NCBI RefSeq assembly: GCF_030253575.1
Contig: NC_080559.1
Span: 5,106,501 to 5,170,500, forward strand
Source of the DNA: Rhododendron vialii
Taxonomy: Eukaryota > Streptophyta > Magnoliopsida > Ericales > Ericaceae
DNA: 64,000 nucleotides
Direction: 5' to 3'
Below are positions 59,318 through 64,000 of the stretch, in pieces. Every line of letters starts with the position of its first letter. Position 1 is the stretch's first letter. Under the pieces are notes generated by a model. It was given only the letters and a program-made list of their open reading frames with translations. It was not told the origin of the DNA and ran no database searches. The translations under genes were made by a program, and so were the position numbers.

Positions 59318-59750
59318 CCATCTACAACTGTTGAATCAAATTTTGAATAGTTTTATATCCGTCTGTTCGAGAGTATACTTCTTAATATAAACCTCCTAAT
59401 CTTATGACTTGTAAATTCTTTTAATTGATTGTTTTTAAATTTTTTTCTTAAAAGGCTTGATTATCTTTTTGAGTTTAAATCAAATCAATTATTGAGGGAA
59501 GCAACCTAAAAGGAAACAATTTAAAAGCAAATATTGAATTGAATATAAGGAAATCAACTTTAGAGGGAAATCAATTATTGAGTTGATTTAAATTCAAAAA
59601 GATAATCAAGCCTTTTAAAGAAAAAACTTAAAAGCAATCAATTGAAAGAATTTACCAGTCATAAGATTAGGAGATTTATATTAGGAAGTATATTCTCAAA
59701 TGGATAGATATAATCTCTTGAAAATTCGATCCGACGGTTGTAGAGGGTGT
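59318..59750. repeat. Long inverted repeat / foldback element upstream of CYP94
   Basis: Two arms of about 165 bp (59318-59483 and 59583-59750) are inverted copies. Paired words are gattatctttttgagttta with taaattcaaaaagataatc, cctaatcttatgact with agtcataagattagg, and acaactgttgaatc with gatccgacggttgt. The loop is about 100 bp and has its own duplicated gggaaatcaattattgag-like words. Confidence 0.85.
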
Positions 59751-59876
59751 TGAGTTTCTAGATTAGAAAATTGAAAATAGTCATGAGAGATCAAAAAAAA
59801 AAAAATTGAGATAAAAACAATTTTGTGTTCAAAACGCGTCATTTCGTACCTAAAGGCACGGACAATCCCTAGTACT

Positions 59877-59884
59877 TATAAATA
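59877..59884 (+). promoter_or_regulatory. TATA box of CYP94 gene
   Basis: TATAAATA, 46 bp before the ATG at 59930, implying a short 5' leader of about 20 bp that includes part of a CT-rich tract. Confidence 0.6.
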
Positions 59885-59929
59885 TACACGTATACTTCAT
59901 ATCTTCTTCTCTCTTGCTCTAGCTCTCTA

Positions 59930-62900
59930 ATGATGGAACTCCTCTCCCTCCCCACCCTCCTTTTCCTCTTCCTCCTCTCCTTCTACCTCTCCATCTACTT
60001 CCTCCTCCCCAAACCACCCAAACCCACCACACCTCCTCCCAAAGGCTTCAAACAATACCCGGTCATCGGACACCTGCCGGACTTCCTCCACAACCGCCAC
60101 CGTTTCCTCGACTGGACGACGGAATTGCTGGCGGGCAGCCCGAACAACACGGCCGTCTTCCGTCGCCCAAACGCGGACGGTGTGATGACGGCCAACCCGT
60201 TAGTCGTGGAGCACATGCTCAAGACCAACTTCGAAAACTACCCGAAGGGGATACATTTCCTGTCGATTCTGGGGGATTTTCTCGGCCAGGGGATTTTCAA
60301 TGCCGATGGGGAAAACTGGAAGCACCAGCGGAAAACGGCGAGCTACGAATTCAATACCAAGTCACTCCGCAGCTTCGTTATGGAGAGTGTCAAGTCTGAG
60401 GTGGAAGCCAGGTGATGATACATATCCCCTCCGTACTTCCATTTCGATGATCGGAATCATTCATTATGATCATTCATTATGTTCGACTTTTCTTTTTAAT
60501 AACTCATGCGGAAAGAATCAACACAATTGGATATCTTTAAGCACTTCATCCGAGCATTGAATTTGTTAATTTATTTAAAATCTTGGACTAAAGTTTTTGA
60601 AACAAGCCAAGAATTTTGGGACCGATCGAGTACTTACCGATATGGAATTGCATTAGTTTTTAAAGGAATATTGGCCAAAAAACTCAGCTGTAAAAGATGA
60701 GTGGAGAGAGAAATAAAGTAATGATTGAAGATGGGGGTAATGATTGGAGAGAGATAGAGAGAGATGTGAAAGTAATAATTGAAAAAATAAGGTAATGATT
60801 GGAGAAATAAGTAGAGTAATGATTGAAAAACAAAACTAAAACAAAACTAAAATGACAAACGAACAAAGCCGAAACAACTCTCATTATTGAAGTGGAAAAG
60901 TCTAAAGGCACTTATATGGTACCAACCAATGTATAAATCGTTTAAATGTGCATGTAACACTCCTTTAGTGGATCAGTCATGCTAGGACCACCGCACGCCA
61001 TCTATCACATGGGCCATCATATGTTGTGTGGGGTTCATTTCGTATTTCATAAAAATACAAAAAAATATTCATAAATTTTAAAATACTTATTTATGGGGTC
61101 TTGCAGAAAATCAATTTTAACAGATATCGGTAGTTATGCTTTTAAGTTCGTATTACAAACTCAGAAAACATACCTACCGATATTTGTTGGAACTGATTTT
61201 TTACAAAATTCCATAAATAATAATTTTAAAATTTATGAGTATGTTTCTGTATCTTTTTGGGCCCCACATGGCGTGCGGTGGTCCTAGACTTTCGGTTGGC
61301 AGATGAGCTCATTCATGTAATTTGTAATGCATTAAAGTGGCGGTGGTGCTGTGTGTTCATTAATGTACTAGTTTGTAAACTATTTAGTGTCTGTTGCACT
61401 GCTTTAAATTTATAGTCTAGTTTGATGTTTATAAAATCCGGGCAAACAAACAGGCCCTCTATTATATCCTCGAGTCGATTCCTTAATTTCGTAACGTCGT
61501 TAAAATCTTGTCTCCGTCCATCGATCAGGTTGATTCCAATCCTACAAAGAGCTGCAGCGGCATCCGGAACTACTAACCGCATTCTGGACATGCAAGATGT
61601 TCTCGAAAGGTTCGCGTTTGACAACATATGTAAGGTGGCTTTCAATGTCGATCCCGGGTGTCTCGGGGGAGACGCCACCGCCGGCACGGAGTTCATGCAG
61701 GCGTTTGAAGAGGCGGCCAACCTCAGCTCCGGCAGGTTTTTTTACGCGGTGCCATTTTTCTACAGAATCAAGAGGTACTTCAACCTAGGCTCCGAACGCA
61801 GGTACGTCAACCACCACAGTAGGACTTGGTAATGATAGTCCCTTGTTCCTTAGAAGCATGCCATATTTAATTTTACCCACAAACAACTGTGCATGAATTC
61901 ACAAATAGGACCTTGGAATGCTGCAAAACAACTCTTTGTAGACCGTTGTACTGCACCACCATAGCTGTCAACGGTTCGGATAAAAAACGAGTTCTTTCAG
62001 GAAAAAGTTAACTCTTTCCTAACTCTTGTTTTCAATCCGGATCATTAGTTGTTGAGATGGACGGTTCGAAAAGAGCCGGTCCTGAATTTTCAGGGCTTAA
62101 AGAGAAAATTAAAAATAAAGTCCTTTTGTTAGACTATTACTTATAAGGAGTAAAAGAGTAGGAATGGCCCCTCAAATTCAAAAAAATTTGAAGGCCTAAA
62201 CGGGCCGCAACACAAATTTTAACTCAAGATCGACTCTAGGTCCGGATGCACCCTGCAGGATACTCTACAGGAAGCTATTTTGCAGCATCCACGGATCCTT
62301 ATGTATATATCAAGATTATTAATGAGACTTTTTGTTTGCCCCATGGAGATCGAATGGGGTAAGTGGCTTGCTTTCCACTAAACAACAACAACACTATTGG
62401 AACATGGTCACGTGATGCTCTACTATACAATCATGTGCGATGCATAATGGTGGTGGAAAACCATAGTTTTCGCCACCGGCGGAAGGAATTTAATCTCATA
62501 CTTATAAGTCGTGGATCATGTATTCATGTCACTGACGATAGGTTAAAAATGATGCGCAGGTTAATGAAGTCGATAGCAACGGTACACGAATTCGCAGATA
62601 ACATCATAAGAAAAAGACTCGAAGAGAAAAGTGCAAACACAGAGGAAGACTTGCTTTCGAGGTTCATCGGAAGCACAGAGGATCACTCGCCTGAGTTTCT
62701 CCGCGACATCGTCATAAGCATCATTCTTGCCGGACGGGACACCACCTCGTCCGCTCTCACGTCTTTCTTCTGGGTCGTATCGTCCCGGCCAGACATCACA
62801 AATAACATACTACAAGAGCTCAAATCTATCAGGGCCCGTAACGCGAAACACGTCGGCGGTACGTAAAACCTTGCTAGAGTGTTTGGCCTAATAAGCTAAA

Positions 62901-63620
62901 TAGCTTATTTTTTGTTTTATTCAATTTTTTTTTTACATTTGTTAATTTTTCATTTTTATTTAAAAAAATAAATTTCGATCATAATTCATAAAAAATTCAT
63001 GAAAAACCAAAAAATATGATTTTTTTTGAATTAAAAAAAAAGAGTCATTTGGCTTATTAGGCCAAACAACCCTTTTATAAGTCATTTGATTTACAAATAA
63101 AAATGTTCATACTTTAAAAAAGCTAACTTATAAGTGATACCAAACAGGGCCATACAGCTTCGACGAGCTACGCGAAATGCATTACCTCCACGCAGCGATT
63201 TCGGAGGCACTGCGGCTGTACCCACCGGTGGCGATCGACTCCAAGTTGTCCCTCAACGACGACGTGTTGCCTGACGGCACAATGCTCAAAAAGGGTTGGT
63301 TCCTGACGTACAGCTCGTACGCGATGGGTAGGATGGAGAGCATATGGGGAAAAGACTGTCGCGAGTTCAAGCCCGAGAGGTGGCTGGAGAACGGGGTGTG
63401 CAAGCAGGAGACGCCGTTCCGGTTCCCGGCTTTCCACGCGGGGCCGAGGATATGCCTGGGGAGGGAGATGGCGTACATCCAGATGAAGTCGATCGCCGCG
63501 GTGGTGGTCGAGAGGTTCGAGCTCGACGTGCTGAACAGAGGGGAGTGTCCGGAGCACATGTTGTCTTTGACTATTAGGATGAAAGGCGGGTTGCCTGTGT
63601 TGGTTAAGGAAAAAAACTGA
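59930..63620 (+). CDS. Cytochrome P450, CYP94 family
   Basis: ER-anchored monooxygenase. CYP94 members omega-hydroxylate fatty acids or oxidise jasmonoyl-isoleucine (family knowledge); which applies here cannot be told. Four exons: 59930-60411, 61529-61801, 62560-62858, 63148-63620; phases agree, 508 residues. N-terminal hydrophobic anchor (LLFLFLLSFYLSIYFLL) and Pro-rich hinge. Family blocks FENYPKGIHFLSILGDFLGQ, ERFAFDNICKVAFNVDPGCL and GSERR follow. The I-helix AGRDTT (309-314), ExxR (E371-R374), EFKPERW and the heme loop FHAGPRICLG with Cys454 are intact. ATG 59930 and ATG 59933 are adjacent; either is possible. Many CYP94 genes have no introns, so three introns are notable. Intron 1 holds a palindromic MITE. 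Confidence 0.92.
60650..60890. repeat. GTAATGATTG-type dispersed repeat in CYP94 intron 1
   Basis: Several copies of gtaatgattggagaga-like words in a row, with an end acaaacgaacaaagccg that resembles the ends of the family seen near 34800 and 45819-45970. Confidence 0.4.
60982..61287. mobile_element. Palindromic MITE in CYP94 intron 1
   Basis: Perfect 19-bp terminal inverted repeats: ctaggaccaccgcacgcca (60982-61000) and its complement at 61269-61287. Inverted similarity continues inward across most of both halves (for example ctaccgatat against atatcggtag), so it is nearly a full hairpin of 306 bp. Confidence 0.9.
62881..63067. mobile_element. MITE in CYP94 intron 3
   Basis: A perfect 16-bp inverted repeat (gtttggcctaataagc and gcttattaggccaaac) encloses AT-rich sequence. 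A second end-like motif, ataccaaacagggcc, follows at about 63138-63150 and spans the intron's acceptor. Confidence 0.75.
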
Positions 63621-64000
63621 TCTCCATGAGCTTTTGAGGCACCGCCACAATTATGTTATGTGATGTCTCCATGTCATTTATGGTCATGCGATTACGTGAA
63701 ATCCATAACTGAATGTATTAACCTCCAACGAATGTTTAGTCAAATAGAGTGTTATGGTACCATGTGATGGTGTCCGAGACCAATGAATAATGATTATTAT
63801 GCGTTTATGTATAATGAGACAAATTGCTTCCAAGTACATGTACGGTGAAGAGATTTTTGGACATTCTCAACAGCATTGAATAAACTTCTTGTTTAGGAGT
63901 ACTTATGAGATGCTGTCACGTGGTGCTTTAATACTTCTCAACGCTCTACGTTTCAATATGGTCTATATACTTAGTGGTGGGCGCTAAATAAAAGAAAGTG
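63621..64000 (+). other. CYP94 3' flank
   Basis: Probable 3' UTR; no further gene begins before the window ends. Confidence 0.5.

Noticed and set aside
63168..63650. Minus-strand frames over CYP94 exon 4
   Set aside because: Antisense shadow of conserved P450 coding sequence.

Overview
This is a plant nuclear window, almost certainly from a eudicot. Genes are intron-rich with GT-AG splicing, (GA/CT)n microsatellites sit in UTRs and introns, and the non-coding DNA is full of plant repeat types: Stowaway-like and hAT-like MITEs, TRIM retrotransposons, a Cassandra element with a 5S-like region, tRNA-derived SINEs and a Tat-like solo LTR. The species cannot be fixed from sequence alone. Exon models below were read by eye from splice sites, reading-frame continuity and family similarity.

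Layout. (1) 1-7620, plus: 3' part of a SCAB-type actin-binding protein gene, 5' end outside the window. (2) 11065-14374, plus: a complete B1-type mitotic cyclin, with three mitosis-specific activator (MSA) motifs about 180-240 bp upstream of the start. (3) 18222-19118, plus: an intronless GARP/MYB-like transcription factor of the MYBC1 type, with a triplicated 5' leader. (4) 26772-33694, minus: an R3H-SUZ RNA-binding protein gene whose last intron is swollen to 4.4 kb by a solo LTR and a hAT-like element. (5) 34.4-38.7 kb: a repeat block with a roughly 120-bp higher-order tandem array, a broken receptor-kinase pseudogene and a Ty3/gypsy integrase remnant, bracketed by two direct repeats of about 283 bp. 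(6) 39875-43044, minus: PPD6, a thylakoid-lumen PsbP-domain protein. (7) 45601-56046, plus: a 655-residue protein with a protein kinase domain followed by a PP2C phosphatase domain, a known but rare plant architecture. (8) 58058-58836: a Cassandra TRIM array of LTR-internal-LTR-internal-partial LTR, minus orientation. (9) 59930-63620, plus: a CYP94-family cytochrome P450 with four exons.

The genes do not form a pathway. From memory, SCAB3, the kinase/PP2C protein, the R3H protein and MYBC1 all lie close together on Arabidopsis chromosome 2 (At2g40820, At2g40860, At2g40960, At2g40970), so the window looks like a conserved syntenic block expanded by transposons.

I found no clearly new biological system. 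The most interesting items are the kinase-phosphatase fusion with its microsatellite-abutted splice donor and duplicated exon 1 donor, the MSA cluster, the complete 243-bp TRIM with its target-site duplication, the triple-LTR Cassandra array, the hierarchical GCGGCC-rich repeat, and a CYP94 intron whose acceptor appears to lie in a MITE-like end.
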